DNA from: Palleronia sp. THAF1
GTDB lineage: Bacteria > Pseudomonadota > Alphaproteobacteria > Rhodobacterales > Rhodobacteraceae
Direction of reading: 5' to 3'
Assembly (NCBI RefSeq): GCF_009363795.1
Contig: NZ_CP045420.1
Location: forward strand, 1,965,001 to 2,029,000
DNA length: 64,000 bases
Shown here: one piece after another, positions 19,517 to 29,240 of the stretch
How the letters are laid out: each line of letters begins with the position of its first letter
Numbering within the stretch: the first letter of the stretch is position 1
Notes under the pieces: generated by a model
Database searches by the model: none
What the model was told of the DNA's origin: nothing
The model's input: the letters and a program-made list of their open reading frames with translations, nothing else
Made by a program: the position numbers and the translations under genes

Positions 19517-21200
19517 GAAGCAGCGCCGAAACGGGAACGAAGGCGGCACCCCTTGCACGGGTGCCATCCAGCCACGTGTCCAAAGCGGCGCGCGTCTGCG
19601 CCGTGTTGCCCGCCAGAACGATGGCACTGCCGCGCCGCGAGGCGTCGAAGGCGGCCCCGTCGAGGAATCGGGCGATGGCGCGTGCGTCGCGGCCTTCGCC
19701 ATCCACGCGGCGCAAAACAGGCTGCGATGGCACGCCCTCTTGCGCCGCGATCCGCCCGGTGCCGTCAAGGCCGGAGGGTCGCGTAATCAGGCCATGGCCA
19801 GAAGATGCGAGCCGCGCGATCACGCTCTGATCGGTTGCGGTGCCGCCGGGAAAGCCGCCAAGGTCGGCGGGCATGACCGTGGCCGCTGTCGGCACCGCGC
19901 GCAACGACCCCTCCAGCGCCTGCGCAACGTCCTGAGGTGTGCCGCCGGTCAGGGCCGGAATGACGACGATTTCCTGTCCGGCGTCGCGCCACGCCTGCGC
20001 GCGTGCGGCGGCATCTGGCGCGTCGGCGAAGATGGCGACAGACAGGCGCGGCTCGGTCAGGATCGGTGCGGTCTCATCGTCGAGCAAAACGATGGCCAGA
20101 CGCGGAAGCTCGGACGCCACATCGACGGGCACTGCATTCCGGGTCAGCGCGTCCGACGGTTCGGATTGGCTCGTAGCTTCTTGGGGTTCCGCCGGTACAG
20201 GATCTGCCCCCACTTGCGGAAGAGAGCGCACGGGCGCGGCATCCGAAGCGAGGCCGGGCTCTTCGCGCACGATCACCAGCTGCCGGTCCGCGGCCGACGG
20301 CTGATCGGGCGCGTCTTCCAACGGCGCAGGCGGTGTTTCGGTGACCGGGCCAGTCGGTGCCTCCGGCACCGCCATGATGGTCGGTGACGCGTTCTCTGCG
20401 GTCGGTGGCCTCGGTGCGCCGGACATCCCCGACGGCTGCACCTCGGCAATCTGCACCTGCGCCTGGGTCCGTTCAGGACCGGACGGTGCTGACGCGAGAC
20501 TGACCGCCTGCCCGACGCCCGCAATCTGTGGGGCTGACGTGTCTAATACGGGACCGCCGGCAGAATCCGGCACCACTCCGGTCGCACCGACAGACGCGTC
20601 GATCATCGGTTCAGGCTCATCCAGCGCTTCGGGTTGGGTCGGGCGCAGCATAACCTCTGGCGCCTCTGCACGCGACGGCACTTCGGACAGCGCGGGCGCG
20701 GTGGGTTCCCCCTCTCGCGCCGGACCTGCCGGACGGCGGGGCACATCATTCGAAACGGCAGCGTCGTTGGGGAGTGAACCGCCCAGTGGCAACGCAGGTG
20801 CTTGGGCGGGCGACACCAGCAATGGAAGATCGAAGTCAGAGGGCCGCGCAGGCTCTTCGGCGGCTTCTATATCCTCGGTCGCAGCGACCTCACCGGTCTG
20901 GACATGATCCTCAGAAGGCGCTTCGATCCTGTCGGTCGTTTCTGGTTGGGACCCGTTTACTGGCGCCGGATCGGGTTGCGCCTCATCCGAGGACCCGACT
21001 GGAGCCGTCTCGGCACTGACCACAGTATCATTGACGCTTTGCTCCGCAGTGGTCGGCTCGACCGCATCGACGCCCTCGGTCGCCACGACCGACTCATCCT
21101 GCGGGCCCACCTCGACCGCTGGCACAAGCGTCAAGGTGCCGACAGTGACGGCCCCCGCCACGACAGCACCCGATGCGATTCCGGTCAGTAAGCCCTTCAC
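19506..21200 (-). CDS. Divergent polysaccharide deacetylase family protein, membrane anchored
   Basis: The 564-residue protein has an N-terminal helix (about residues 2-22), a long acidic Pro/Ala/Glu/Thr-rich region (about 30-370) and a C-terminal divergent polysaccharide deacetylase domain (about 375-555). That domain contains [38 protein letters not shown] and [13 protein letters not shown]. The classical metal ligands of NodB-type enzymes are not obvious in this branch, so activity is uncertain. The GTG at 21200 is chosen because AGGAAGG lies just before it. Like the LysM protein 1.5 kb away it has a helix plus flexible linker, suggesting a periplasmic reach. Confidence 0.8.
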   Translation of the reverse strand: MKGLLTGIASGAVVAGAVTVGTLTLVPAVEVGPQDESVVATEGVDAVEPTTAEQSVNDTVVSAETAPVGSSDEAQPDPAPVNGSQPETTDRIEAPSEDHVQTGEVAATEDIEAAEEPARPSDFDLPLLVSPAQAPALPLGGSLPNDAAVSNDVPRRPAGPAREGEPTAPALSEVPSRAEAPEVMLRPTQPEALDEPEPMIDASVGATGVVPDSAGGPVLDTSAPQIAGVGQAVSLASAPSGPERTQAQVQIAEVQPSGMSGAPRPPTAENASPTIMAVPEAPTGPVTETPPAPLEDAPDQPSAADRQLVIVREEPGLASDAAPVRSLPQVGADPVPAEPQEATSQSEPSDALTRNAVPVDVASELPRLAIVLLDDETAPILTEPRLSVAIFADAPDAAARAQAWRDAGQEIVVIPALTGGTPQDVAQALEGSLRAVPTAATVMPADLGGFPGGTATDQSVIARLASSGHGLITRPSGLDGTGRIAAQEGVPSQPVLRRVDGEGRDARAIARFLDGAAFDASRRGSAIVLAGNTAQTRAALDTWLDGTRARGAAFVPVSALLLAE

Positions 21201-21302
21201 TGCGCGCGCCCTTCCTGCCTTGACCCCTACCGGGCCTTGCCCCCATCTATACCCGACCCGGCGCGGGCCTCTACCCAAATGCGCAACGCACGAAAGACCG
21301 CT

Positions 21303-21884
21303 ATGCTTCTGCTCATCGACAATTACGACAGCTTCACCTGGAACCTTGTCCATTACGTGGGCGAACTGGGGGCCGAGGTGCAGGTGCATCGCAACGACGC
21401 GCTGGACGTACAGCAGGCCATGGCGCTGAAGCCCGACCAGATTCTGCTGTCACCTGGCCCCTGCGACCCGGACCGCGCGGGGATTTGCCTGCCGCTGGTG
21501 CTGGCAGCAGCAGAGGCGCGCATCCCGCTTCTGGGCGTCTGCCTTGGCCATCAGGCCATCGGGCAGGCTTTCGGCGGAAAAGTGCAGCGCCATTCAGAGA
21601 TCGTGCACGGCAAGGCGGGCGTCATTCACCACGAAAGCGAATCGGTCTTCGCGGGCCTGCCCTCGCCACTGTCTGCCACGCGCTATCACTCGCTGGTCGT
21701 CGACCGCCCCACCCTGCCCGACGCGCTGCACGTCACGGCACAGCTGGAGGACGGCACGATCATGGGCCTCGCCCACCGCGAGTTGCCGATCCACGGCGTC
21801 CAGTTCCACCCCGAATCGATCCGCTCGGAGCACGGCCACGCGATGCTGAAAAACTTCCTCGATCTCGCTCCGGTGCCGGCATGA
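21303..21884 (+). CDS. trpG: Anthranilate synthase component II (glutamine amidotransferase)
   Basis: TrpG releases ammonia from glutamine for TrpE in the first step of tryptophan synthesis. The 193-residue class I amidotransferase has the opening [13 protein letters not shown], the oxyanion region LLSPGPCDP, the nucleophile Cys80 in GVCLGHQ and the His/Glu pair in VQFHPES (about residue 170). It overlaps trpD by ATGA. It could also serve 4-amino-4-deoxychorismate synthesis (PabA), since many bacteria share one amidotransferase. The upstream in-frame extension is rejected because the family starts at [11 protein letters not shown]. Confidence 0.95.
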   Translation: MLLLIDNYDSFTWNLVHYVGELGAEVQVHRNDALDVQQAMALKPDQILLSPGPCDPDRAGICLPLVLAAAEARIPLLGVCLGHQAIGQAFGGKVQRHSEIVHGKAGVIHHESESVFAGLPSPLSATRYHSLVVDRPTLPDALHVTAQLEDGTIMGLAHRELPIHGVQFHPESIRSEHGHAMLKNFLDLAPVPA

Positions 21885-22900
21885 GCGATGCGATGAAGCC
21901 GATCCTCTACGCCGCCTCCGAAGGCCCACTGTCGCAATCCCAAGCGACACAGGCCTTCGAGATGCTGTTCGAAGGCACGGCCACCCAAGCCCAAATGGCG
22001 GGCCTGTTGATGGCGATGCGCGCCCGAGGGGAATCGGTCAGCGAATACGCTGCCGCCGCCGCCGTGATGCGCGCCAAATGCACGCCGGTGCAGGCCCCCG
22101 AAGGCGCAATGGACATCGTTGGAACCGGGGGCGACGGCAAGGGCACACTGAATGTCTCTACCGCGACGGCTTTCGTGGTCGCCGGCGCTGGCGTGCCGGT
22201 TGCCAAGCACGGTAACCGCAACCTGTCGTCCAAGTCCGGCGCGGCTGACGTCATTTCCCAGATGGGCATCGACGTGATGGTCGGCGCGGACGTCGTGGAA
22301 CGCGCGCTGAATGAAGTCGGCATCGGCTTCATGATGGCCCCGATGCACCACCCGGCGATGAAGCACATCATGCCGGTGCGTCAGGACCTGGGCTGCAAGA
22401 CGATCTTCAACATCCTTGGTCCCCTGACCAATCCCGCTGGCGTCAAACGGCAGCTCACCGGGACTTTCGCGCCCGATCTGCTGTTTCCCATGGCAGAAAC
22501 TCTGCGCACCTTGGGGTCAGAGGCCGCATGGCTTGTCCACGGCTCGGACGGCACGGACGAGATCGCAATCAGCGGACCGACCGAAGTCGCGGTGCTGAAG
22601 GACGGCAAGATCACGGGGATGGAGATCCACCCAGAGGACGCCGGCCTACCGGTGCATCCCTTCCGCGACATTCTGGGCGGAACCCCGGAAGACAACGGCA
22701 AGGCCTTCCGCGCGCTGCTGGCTGGAGAGCCATCCGCTTACCGTGACGCGGTGCTGCTGAACGCCGCCGCTGCCCTTGTGGTAGCCGAACGTGCGTCTGA
22801 CTTGACCGATGGCGCGCGCATGGCAGCCGAAAGCATCGACAGCGGGGCTGCGCGCGAAAAGGTCGCGGCGCTCGCCCGCCTCTCCCCCCTGAACGTCTAG
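21881..22900 (+). CDS. trpD: Anthranilate phosphoribosyltransferase
   Basis: TrpD joins anthranilate to PRPP to give phosphoribosylanthranilate. The 339-residue protein has the PRPP-binding motif [14 protein letters not shown] (about residues 83-96), [16 protein letters not shown] (about 108-123) and the second metal-linked region HGSDGTDE (near 220). Its ATG overlaps the trpG stop (ATGA), so translation is coupled. In many Rhodobacteraceae trpC follows trpD; here an aldo/keto reductase follows instead, so trpC must be elsewhere. Confidence 0.96.
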   Translation: MSDAMKPILYAASEGPLSQSQATQAFEMLFEGTATQAQMAGLLMAMRARGESVSEYAAAAAVMRAKCTPVQAPEGAMDIVGTGGDGKGTLNVSTATAFVVAGAGVPVAKHGNRNLSSKSGAADVISQMGIDVMVGADVVERALNEVGIGFMMAPMHHPAMKHIMPVRQDLGCKTIFNILGPLTNPAGVKRQLTGTFAPDLLFPMAETLRTLGSEAAWLVHGSDGTDEIAISGPTEVAVLKDGKITGMEIHPEDAGLPVHPFRDILGGTPEDNGKAFRALLAGEPSAYRDAVLLNAAAALVVAERASDLTDGARMAAESIDSGAAREKVAALARLSPLNV

Positions 22901-22955
22901 GACCCGAACGACTCCGCACCGCGTTGGCCCCATCCAACACGACAGGAGTTTTACC

Positions 22956-23780
22956 ATGAGCATTCAGCACATCGGTCCCGCAAAGATCCCGAACCTTGGC
23001 CTTGGCACGTTCGAAATGGACGACGGCAAGACCACCGATCTGGTCGAGCGTGCGTTGGCCGAGGGCTACCGCCACATCGACACCGCGCAGGCCTACGGCA
23101 ATGAAGAAGGCGTCGGCAAAGGCATCAAGGCCTCTGGCGTGCCGCGCGACGAGATTTTTCTGACCACCAAGATTCTGCCCGGCAAACACGACGCCGAGGC
23201 CTTCCGCATCGCGGCTGAGGACAGCCTGACGAAACTGGGCACCGACTACGTCGATCTTCTGCTGCTGCACTGGCCCGACAAGAACGTACCACTGACCGAA
23301 ACGCTGCCGGTCCTTGATGCGCTGATCGACGAGGGCAAAGTGCGCTTCGGCGGCGTGTCGAACTTCACCATCGCCCTGCTGGAAGAGGCGACCAGCGTAA
23401 TGAGTCACCCGATCGCGGCCAACCAGATCGAATTCCACCCCTTCATCGACCAGCGCAACCTGCTGGCCGCGATGGATGCGATGAACATCCCGTTCGAAGC
23501 CTATTCTCCACTGGCGCGCGGTAACGTGCTGGGCAATCAGGTGCTGCAGGAGATCGCGGCGGATCACGACGCGAACGAGGCGCAGATTTCCACCGCTTGG
23601 ATCTTGGCCAAAGGCGGCATCGCCATCCCCAAGACATCCACGCCCGAACGGCTGGCCCCAAACCTTGCCGCCGCCGAGATCACGCTGTCCAAAGCGGAAA
23701 TCGAGCGCATCGACGCATTGCGCCGTCCCGACGGGCGCATGATCTCACCAGACAGCATGGCGCCCGACTGGGACGACTGA
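22956..23780 (+). CDS. Aldo/keto reductase (2,5-diketo-D-gluconate reductase-like)
   Basis: An NADPH-dependent carbonyl reductase with a (beta/alpha)8 barrel. The catalytic tetrad is visible as Asp42 and Tyr47 (HIDTAQAYGNE), Lys72 (LTTKI) and His105 (LLLLHWP). The C-terminal cofactor region includes IPKTSTPERLAPN. At 274 residues it fits the DkgA/DkgB branch. Native substrate is unknown; methylglyoxal and other aldehydes are common for relatives. ACAGGAG precedes the start. It lies 55 bases after trpD and 73 before the nitronate monooxygenase-like gene. Confidence 0.9.
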   Translation: MSIQHIGPAKIPNLGLGTFEMDDGKTTDLVERALAEGYRHIDTAQAYGNEEGVGKGIKASGVPRDEIFLTTKILPGKHDAEAFRIAAEDSLTKLGTDYVDLLLLHWPDKNVPLTETLPVLDALIDEGKVRFGGVSNFTIALLEEATSVMSHPIAANQIEFHPFIDQRNLLAAMDAMNIPFEAYSPLARGNVLGNQVLQEIAADHDANEAQISTAWILAKGGIAIPKTSTPERLAPNLAAAEITLSKAEIERIDALRRPDGRMISPDSMAPDWDD

Positions 23781-23806
23781 ACTTGGACTGACGCCCCGTT
23801 CCCCTT

Positions 23807-23853
23807 GGCGTCCTCCCCCGCGCCGTCCTAGACAGGCGCAAAGGGAGGACGCC
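23807..23853 (+). promoter_or_regulatory. Hairpin covering the ribosome-binding site of the next gene
   Basis: GGCGTCCTCCC (23807-23817) pairs perfectly with GGGAGGACGCC (23843-23853), which ends directly before the ATG at 23854 and contains its Shine-Dalgarno. Inside, GCGCC (23820-23824) pairs with GGCGC (23835-23839), giving an 11-plus-5 base-pair stem. In RNA this should hide the ribosome-binding site. No T-tract follows, so it is not a terminator. Confidence 0.7.
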
Positions 23854-24780
23854 ATGCCGCATTCATTCGAAAACCTGAAAATTCCCGCTATCGCCGCGCC
23901 GATGTTCCTGACCTCTGGCCCCGATCTGGTGGTCGAGGCGTGCAAGGCAGGTGTCCTGGGCACCTTCCCCGCACTAAACCAGCGCACGACAGAAGGCTTC
24001 GGCGATTGGCTGACGCAGATCGAAGAGCGGCTGGCAGAGGCTGACAAGCCTGCTCCCTATGGCGTGAACATCATCGTCCACCCCACGAACAGCCGCGTTC
24101 GCCCCGATCTGGAATTGTGCGTGAAGCACAAGGTGCCGTTGGTCATCACCTCACTGGGTGCCGTGAAGGATGTGGTGGATGCTGTGCACAGCTATGGCGG
24201 CAAGGTGTTCCACGACGTCATCAAGACGCGCCACGCCGAAAAGGCGGTGGAAGCGGGGGTCGACGGGCTGATCGCCGTCTGTGCGGGCGCGGGCGGGCAC
24301 GGTGGCACGCTGTCGCCCTTCGGGTTTCTCCCGGAAATCCGCAGCTTCTTCGACGGCACCATTGTGCTGTCCGGCTCGATCTCGAACGGCGCGCAGATCG
24401 CGTCGGCACGGGCGATGGGCGCAGACCTTGCCTACCTTGGCACCCGCTTCATCGCGACCGAAGAGGCAATGAGCACGCAAGACAACAAGGACATGATCGT
24501 CGGCTCGAAGACAACCGATATCCTTTATACGCCCAATATTTCCGGCGTGAACGCAAACTTCATGCGCCAGTCCATCGAAGCCGCGGGCCTCGACCCCGAC
24601 AACCTGCCCCCGCACGAAGGGATGAACATGGAGTCGGAAGCCAAGGCGTGGAAGAACATCTGGTCTGCGGGCCACGGCGTTGCCGCCATCGACGACGTTC
24701 TGCCCACGGCAGAGCTATGCGCGCGGCTGACCAAGGAGTACCGGGAGACCTGCGCGATGCTCGGACGCGAGGCGGATTGA
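23854..24780 (+). CDS. Nitronate monooxygenase-family flavoprotein
   Basis: An FMN-dependent TIM-barrel enzyme of the 2-nitropropane dioxygenase/nitronate monooxygenase family, which oxidises alkyl nitronates to carbonyl compounds and nitrite. The 308-residue protein shows APMFLTSGPDLVVEACKAGVLGTFPALN at the N terminus, an FMN-phosphate region AGGHGGTLS (about residue 150) and SGSISNGAQIASARAMGADLAYLGTRF (about 178-205). Many members have unproved substrates. The ribosome-binding site GGGAGGA is buried in a strong hairpin, suggesting translational control. A terminator-like palindrome follows. Confidence 0.87.
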   Translation: MPHSFENLKIPAIAAPMFLTSGPDLVVEACKAGVLGTFPALNQRTTEGFGDWLTQIEERLAEADKPAPYGVNIIVHPTNSRVRPDLELCVKHKVPLVITSLGAVKDVVDAVHSYGGKVFHDVIKTRHAEKAVEAGVDGLIAVCAGAGGHGGTLSPFGFLPEIRSFFDGTIVLSGSISNGAQIASARAMGADLAYLGTRFIATEEAMSTQDNKDMIVGSKTTDILYTPNISGVNANFMRQSIEAAGLDPDNLPPHEGMNMESEAKAWKNIWSAGHGVAAIDDVLPTAELCARLTKEYRETCAMLGREAD

Positions 24781-24793
24781 ACTCTCCGGCCAT

Positions 24794-24858
24794 GAGTATT
24801 TGTAGAAAACAAAGAAGCGGGAGCGCGGCGCCCGGTCTCTTTGCTTTCACAAATACCC
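24794..24858. terminator. Palindromic terminator between convergent genes
   Basis: Left arm 24794-24821 (starts GAGTATTTG) and right arm 24831-24858 (ends CAAATACCC) pair over most of their length with a one-base bulge. It lies between the nitronate monooxygenase-like gene and convergent putR. It shares the GAG-TATTT start and the AAAGAAG-like inner part with the palindrome at 14559-14619. Confidence 0.7.
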
Positions 24859-24871
24859 GTATCGGGCACCC

Positions 24872-25336
24872 TCAACCCGCCCAGGCGGTATCCTTGACGG
24901 CTTGCATCGCCACGAAGGTGGAGGTGTGCGAAACGTTGGGCAGGGTCGATATGTGGGCGGCCAGCACTTCCCTGTAGCGCGTCATGTCAGCCGTACGGAC
25001 CTTCAGCAGATAGTCGAAGTCGCCCGCGATCAGGTGACACTGTTCGATTTCGTTCACCGAATGCACAGCGTCGTTGAAAGCGGCCAGTGCGGCCTCTCTG
25101 GTGTCAGTCAGCTTGACCTCGACGAAGGCGACATGCTCACGGCGCAGGCGTACCGGGTCGATCATGGCGCGATAGCCTGTGATCACCCCTTCTGTCTCTA
25201 GCCGCCTCAACCGCGCCTGAACCGGGCTTTTCGACAGTCCGACCCGCTGGGCCAGCGCGGTCACGCTCAGCCGTCCCTCGGACCCTAGAATATCGAGGAT
25301 CGCCATATCGAAGCGGTCGAGCGTCTGATCGGTCAT
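24872..25336 (-). CDS. putR: Lrp/AsnC-family regulator, probable PutR activator of putA
   Basis: The 154-residue protein has an N-terminal winged helix-turn-helix (LDRFDMAILDILGSEGRLSV... with recognition helix around VGLSKSPVQARLRRLE, about residues 25-45) and a C-terminal RAM ligand-binding domain (about 65-145, HLIAGDFDYLLKVRT). It is transcribed away from putA across 113 bases, the arrangement known for PutR, which activates putA in response to proline in Rhodobacter and Agrobacterium. The assignment to PutR rests on this position plus family. Confidence 0.88.
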   Translation of the reverse strand: MTDQTLDRFDMAILDILGSEGRLSVTALAQRVGLSKSPVQARLRRLETEGVITGYRAMIDPVRLRREHVAFVEVKLTDTREAALAAFNDAVHSVNEIEQCHLIAGDFDYLLKVRTADMTRYREVLAAHISTLPNVSHTSTFVAMQAVKDTAWAG

Positions 25337-25449
25337 TCGGCACGTACCTTTCGCAACCTTCGGTCGATCCGCCTGCGACTTTTAAGAATTCCGGGCGGAT
25401 TACGGGCAACAAGACCCTATATTGTATCGATCAGCAAGGAGAACTGCCC

Positions 25450-28400
25450 ATGCCCCGCGATACCTCTATGCCGCCTCAAGTCCTGCCGGTTTCCCCCTAC
25501 CCGGATGCCGATGAGGTTCTGGACAGGCTGGTCTCGGAGGTTGACCTGAATGACGCCACGCGCGGCGAGATCGTGGATCATGCCGAAAAGCTGGTGAAGC
25601 GCCTGCGCAGCGATGCGGAACCGGGTCTGATGGAAGTCTTCCTGGCCGAATACGGCTTGTCCACGCAGGAAGGCGTCGCGCTGATGTGTCTGGCCGAAGC
25701 GCTGTTGCGCGTGCCTGACGCCGTCACCATCGACGATCTGATCGAAGACAAGATCGCGCCCGGCAAGTGGGGCGAGCACATGGGCAAGTCGTCTTCGTCG
25801 CTGGTCAACGCTTCGACTTGGGCGCTGATGTTTACGGGCCGTGTGCTGGAGGAAAACGACTCGCGCCCGCTGAAGGCCCTTCGCGGTGCCGTGAAGCGCA
25901 TGGGCGAGCCTGTGATCCGCCGCGCCACGCGCGAGGCCATGCGCGTCATGGGCCGCCAGTTCGTGTTGGGTCAGGACATGAACGCCGCCATGGAACGCGC
26001 GTCGAAGATGGAAGCCAAGGGCTACACCTACAGCTACGATATGCTGGGTGAGGCCGCGATGACCCACGGCGACGCCGAGCGCTACCGCAAGTCCTACGCC
26101 ACCGCGATCGAGCGCATCGCCCGCGCCGCCACCAAGGGCAGCGTCGCGCAGAACCCCGGAATTTCGGTCAAACTGTCCGCGCTGCATCCGCGCTATGAAG
26201 TCTCGCATCGTGAGGCTGTGCTGAAAGATCTTGTGCCCATCGTGCGCGACCTTGCCGCCCGCGCCGCAGAGCTGAATATCGGCTTCAACATCGACGCCGA
26301 GGAGCAGGACCGCCTGTCCCTGTCCCTGGAAGTCATCGATGAGGTTCTGGCCGATCCGCGCCTGGTCGGCTGGCATGGCTTCGGCGTCGTGGTGCAAGCC
26401 TATGGCCCACGTGCGGGCACCGCGATCGACTGGATCGCCGACGCCGCAGAACGCCATGACCGCCGCCTGATGGTGCGACTGGTCAAGGGCGCCTATTGGG
26501 ACACCGAAATCAAGCTGGCCCAGCAAGAGGGTCTGGCGCGCTTCCCCGTTTTCTCGCGCAAGCCCGCGACAGACGTGAGCTTCGCCGCCAATGCGCGTAA
26601 GCTGTTGCAACACCGCGACCGACTTTATCCGCAGTTCGCCACGCACAACGCACATACCGTATCGACCGTGCTGAAGATGGCCGAACTGGAAGGTGCCGGG
26701 TCGGACGACTACGAATTCCAGCGTCTGCACGGCATGGGCGAAGCGCTGTATAACATCGTGATGAAAGACGAGGGCATCCGCTGCCGCATCTACGCGCCGG
26801 TAGGGGAGCATAAGGACCTGCTCGCCTATCTTGTGCGCCGGTTGTTGGAGAACGGGGCGAATTCGTCCTTCGTGAACCAGATCGTAGACGAGGACGTGCC
26901 CGCCCGCGAAGTCGCCGCCGATCCGTTCGACCGGCTAGGCTACACGCCCCCGGTGACGCCCGGCACGGACATCTTCCTGCCCATGCGCCGTAATGCGCGC
27001 GGCTGGGATCTTGCGGATGCCCAACAGCTGGACGAGATCGACGCCGCGCGCGATCCGTTCCGCTCCACGCAGTTCGAAGCCGCACCGATCATCGCGGGCG
27101 ACGCTGCGCCGGATGACGCGAACACGCGCATCAACCCGGCGAACCCGGACGACACCGTGGGCACCGCGCATTTCGCCAGCGCTGCCGACGTGGACACTGC
27201 TTTGGGAGCAGCACAGCGGTGGGAGGCCAGCGCCGAAGAGCGCGCCAAGGTTTTGACGCGCGCCGCCGAACTTTATGAAGAGCACTACGGCGAACTCTTC
27301 GCGATCCTTGCGCGCGAGGCTGGCAAGACTTTGCCCGACGCCGTCGCCGAACTGCGCGAGGCGGTGGATTTCCTGCATTACTACGCCGCCGAATGCACAA
27401 AACTGGACAGCACCGCGCGCGGCACCTTCGTGTGCATCAGCCCGTGGAACTTCCCACTGGCGATCTTCACCGGGCAAATCGCGGCCGGTCTGGCGGCAGG
27501 CAACGCGGTGATCGCGAAACCGGCGGAACAGACCCCGTTCATCGCTTACCGCGCAACGCAGCTGTTGTTGGAAGCGGGCGTGCCGGCGACCGCGCTGCAA
27601 CTACTGCCGGGCGGCGGAGAGGTTGGCGCGAAGCTGACCGCCGATGCCCGCGTCAATGGCGTTGCCTTCACCGGATCGACCGCGACGGCGCGCAAGATCA
27701 ACGATAGTATGGCAGAGCATTGCGATCCCTCGGCCCCCCTGATCGCCGAGACGGGCGGCTTGAACGCGATGATCGTGGATTCGACTGCTCTGCCAGAGCA
27801 AGCCATCGCGGCATTAATGCAATCGGCGTTCCAATCCGCCGGGCAACGCTGCTCGGCCTGCCGCTGCGTCTATGTGCAAAAGGACATCGCCGACAGCTTC
27901 CTGAAGATGCTGAAGGGCGCGATGGACGCGTTTCAACCCGCCGATCCGTGGTTGTTGAAGTCCGACAGCGGCCCCCTGATCGACGCGGCAGCGCATGAGC
28001 AGATCGCCGACTACGTGGCCAAGGCCGATGCCGACGGTCGCCTGCTTCACCGGGGCCCGGCGCCGGATCAGGGGCATTTCCTTGCCCCCAGTCTGGTGAA
28101 GGTGTCGGGGATCGAAGCTATCGAGCGCGAGGTCTTCGGCCCCGTCCTTCACGTCGCGACCTACGCGGCCAACGATCTGGACAAGGTGATCGATGCGATC
28201 AACGGCACCGGCTATGGGCTGACTTTCGGTCTGCACACCCGGATCGACGACCGCGTTCAGCATGTGACCGACCGTATCGAGGCCGGGAACCTCTATGTGA
28301 ACCGCAACCAGATCGGTGCGATCGTGGGGTCTCAACCCTTCGGCGGCGAAGGTCTGTCGGGCACCGGCCCCAAGGCGGGCGGCCCATTCTACCTGCCGCG

Positions 28401-28842
28401 CTTCCAAGAGCCCGTGCAGCCCGACGTGCCGGAAAGCCCGATGGTGATGCCTGGCCCGACAGGCGAATCGAACCGTCTTCACCTTGTGCCGCGCCCTGCT
28501 GTGCTGTGCCTCGGTCCCTCGGAAGAGGATCAGAAAGCGCAGATCGCCGCGGTAGAGCGGCTGGGCGGCAAGGCGCGTCGTGGCAAGCCAGAGATGAACC
28601 TGACGAATGAGCCGAAGATGGGCGCGGTTCTGTGGTGGGGCGACGATGACACCGCGCGCAAGCTGGCCAAGCAACTGGCGCAGCGGCGCGGACCTATCGT
28701 CGGCCTTCAGACCGCTGCGGTGACGGTCGCGGACGTTCTGCATGAGCGTCATCTGTGCATCGACACCACCGCGTCCGGCGGCAACGCGCAGCTTCTGGCC
28801 GAGGTCGCACAGAACGACCCAGAGCTGCTTGAAAGGTCGTGA
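25450..28842 (+). CDS. putA: Bifunctional proline dehydrogenase / L-glutamate gamma-semialdehyde dehydrogenase PutA
   Basis: PutA converts proline to glutamate in two linked steps. The 1130-residue protein has an N-terminal arm, an FAD-binding PRODH barrel (about 130-430, with LVKGAYWDTEIKLAQ and YAPVGEHKDLLAYLVRRLLENGANSSF) and an NAD-dependent aldehyde dehydrogenase domain (about 530-990, with catalytic Cys near residue 800 in AGQRCSACRC and ETGGLNAMIV before it), then a short C-terminal domain. It lacks the N-terminal ribbon-helix-helix repressor domain of E. coli PutA, consistent with control by the divergent putR. AAGGAG precedes the start. Confidence 0.97.
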   Translation: MPRDTSMPPQVLPVSPYPDADEVLDRLVSEVDLNDATRGEIVDHAEKLVKRLRSDAEPGLMEVFLAEYGLSTQEGVALMCLAEALLRVPDAVTIDDLIEDKIAPGKWGEHMGKSSSSLVNASTWALMFTGRVLEENDSRPLKALRGAVKRMGEPVIRRATREAMRVMGRQFVLGQDMNAAMERASKMEAKGYTYSYDMLGEAAMTHGDAERYRKSYATAIERIARAATKGSVAQNPGISVKLSALHPRYEVSHREAVLKDLVPIVRDLAARAAELNIGFNIDAEEQDRLSLSLEVIDEVLADPRLVGWHGFGVVVQAYGPRAGTAIDWIADAAERHDRRLMVRLVKGAYWDTEIKLAQQEGLARFPVFSRKPATDVSFAANARKLLQHRDRLYPQFATHNAHTVSTVLKMAELEGAGSDDYEFQRLHGMGEALYNIVMKDEGIRCRIYAPVGEHKDLLAYLVRRLLENGANSSFVNQIVDEDVPAREVAADPFDRLGYTPPVTPGTDIFLPMRRNARGWDLADAQQLDEIDAARDPFRSTQFEAAPIIAGDAAPDDANTRINPANPDDTVGTAHFASAADVDTALGAAQRWEASAEERAKVLTRAAELYEEHYGELFAILAREAGKTLPDAVAELREAVDFLHYYAAECTKLDSTARGTFVCISPWNFPLAIFTGQIAAGLAAGNAVIAKPAEQTPFIAYRATQLLLEAGVPATALQLLPGGGEVGAKLTADARVNGVAFTGSTATARKINDSMAEHCDPSAPLIAETGGLNAMIVDSTALPEQAIAALMQSAFQSAGQRCSACRCVYVQKDIADSFLKMLKGAMDAFQPADPWLLKSDSGPLIDAAAHEQIADYVAKADADGRLLHRGPAPDQGHFLAPSLVKVSGIEAIEREVFGPVLHVATYAANDLDKVIDAINGTGYGLTFGLHTRIDDRVQHVTDRIEAGNLYVNRNQIGAIVGSQPFGGEGLSGTGPKAGGPFYLPRFQEPVQPDVPESPMVMPGPTGESNRLHLVPRPAVLCLGPSEEDQKAQIAAVERLGGKARRGKPEMNLTNEPKMGAVLWWGDDDTARKLAKQLAQRRGPIVGLQTAAVTVADVLHERHLCIDTTASGGNAQLLAEVAQNDPELLERS

Positions 28843-28852
28843 CCGCGAACGC

Positions 28853-29050
28853 TTAGCGGTGCGTCCACTCGCTAGAGACGTCGGCAGAGGCCTGCATGTT
28901 CAGGAATGACAGGCCGATGTCGGCGTCGTTTGCCAGATTTACACCGGCGCACAGGATCGTCAGGCTTACAGCGATCCCGGCGCCGGAACGCGGGATAAGT
29001 TTACAAACGGTGGCGATGAGGGCCGCAGGGAACTGAATAAGGGGTCGCAT
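28853..29050 (-). CDS. Small hypothetical protein
   Basis: A 65-residue open frame convergent with putA. It has a basic N terminus and a moderately hydrophobic stretch (residues 24-41, GIAVSLTILCAGVNLAND) that could be a signal or membrane segment. Upstream AAAGAGA is a weak Shine-Dalgarno match. I recognise no family. It may be a real small protein or a chance frame. Confidence 0.35.
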   Translation of the reverse strand: MRPLIQFPAALIATVCKLIPRSGAGIAVSLTILCAGVNLANDADIGLSFLNMQASADVSSEWTHR

Positions 29051-29240
29051 GGCTGTCTCTTTCGAAGGGAACGTTGCGTTACTCTCTCTTAAGTAGAAGG
29101 AAGTCGGGCCGCTTGTTCGCCCTAAGCGGGATTAAAGTAAGATTTCGCGCAACAGACTAGATAAATGATGTGAGTTTAAGTTCTCGGCCGCAAAGATGGT
29201 CAATCTTGCCTCGGCCCACCCCTGCCCCATGTGACCGACG

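Noticed and set aside
25417-26811. A 464-codon minus-strand frame inside putA
   Set aside because: It lies wholly opposite the proline dehydrogenase domain and shows shadow-type composition.
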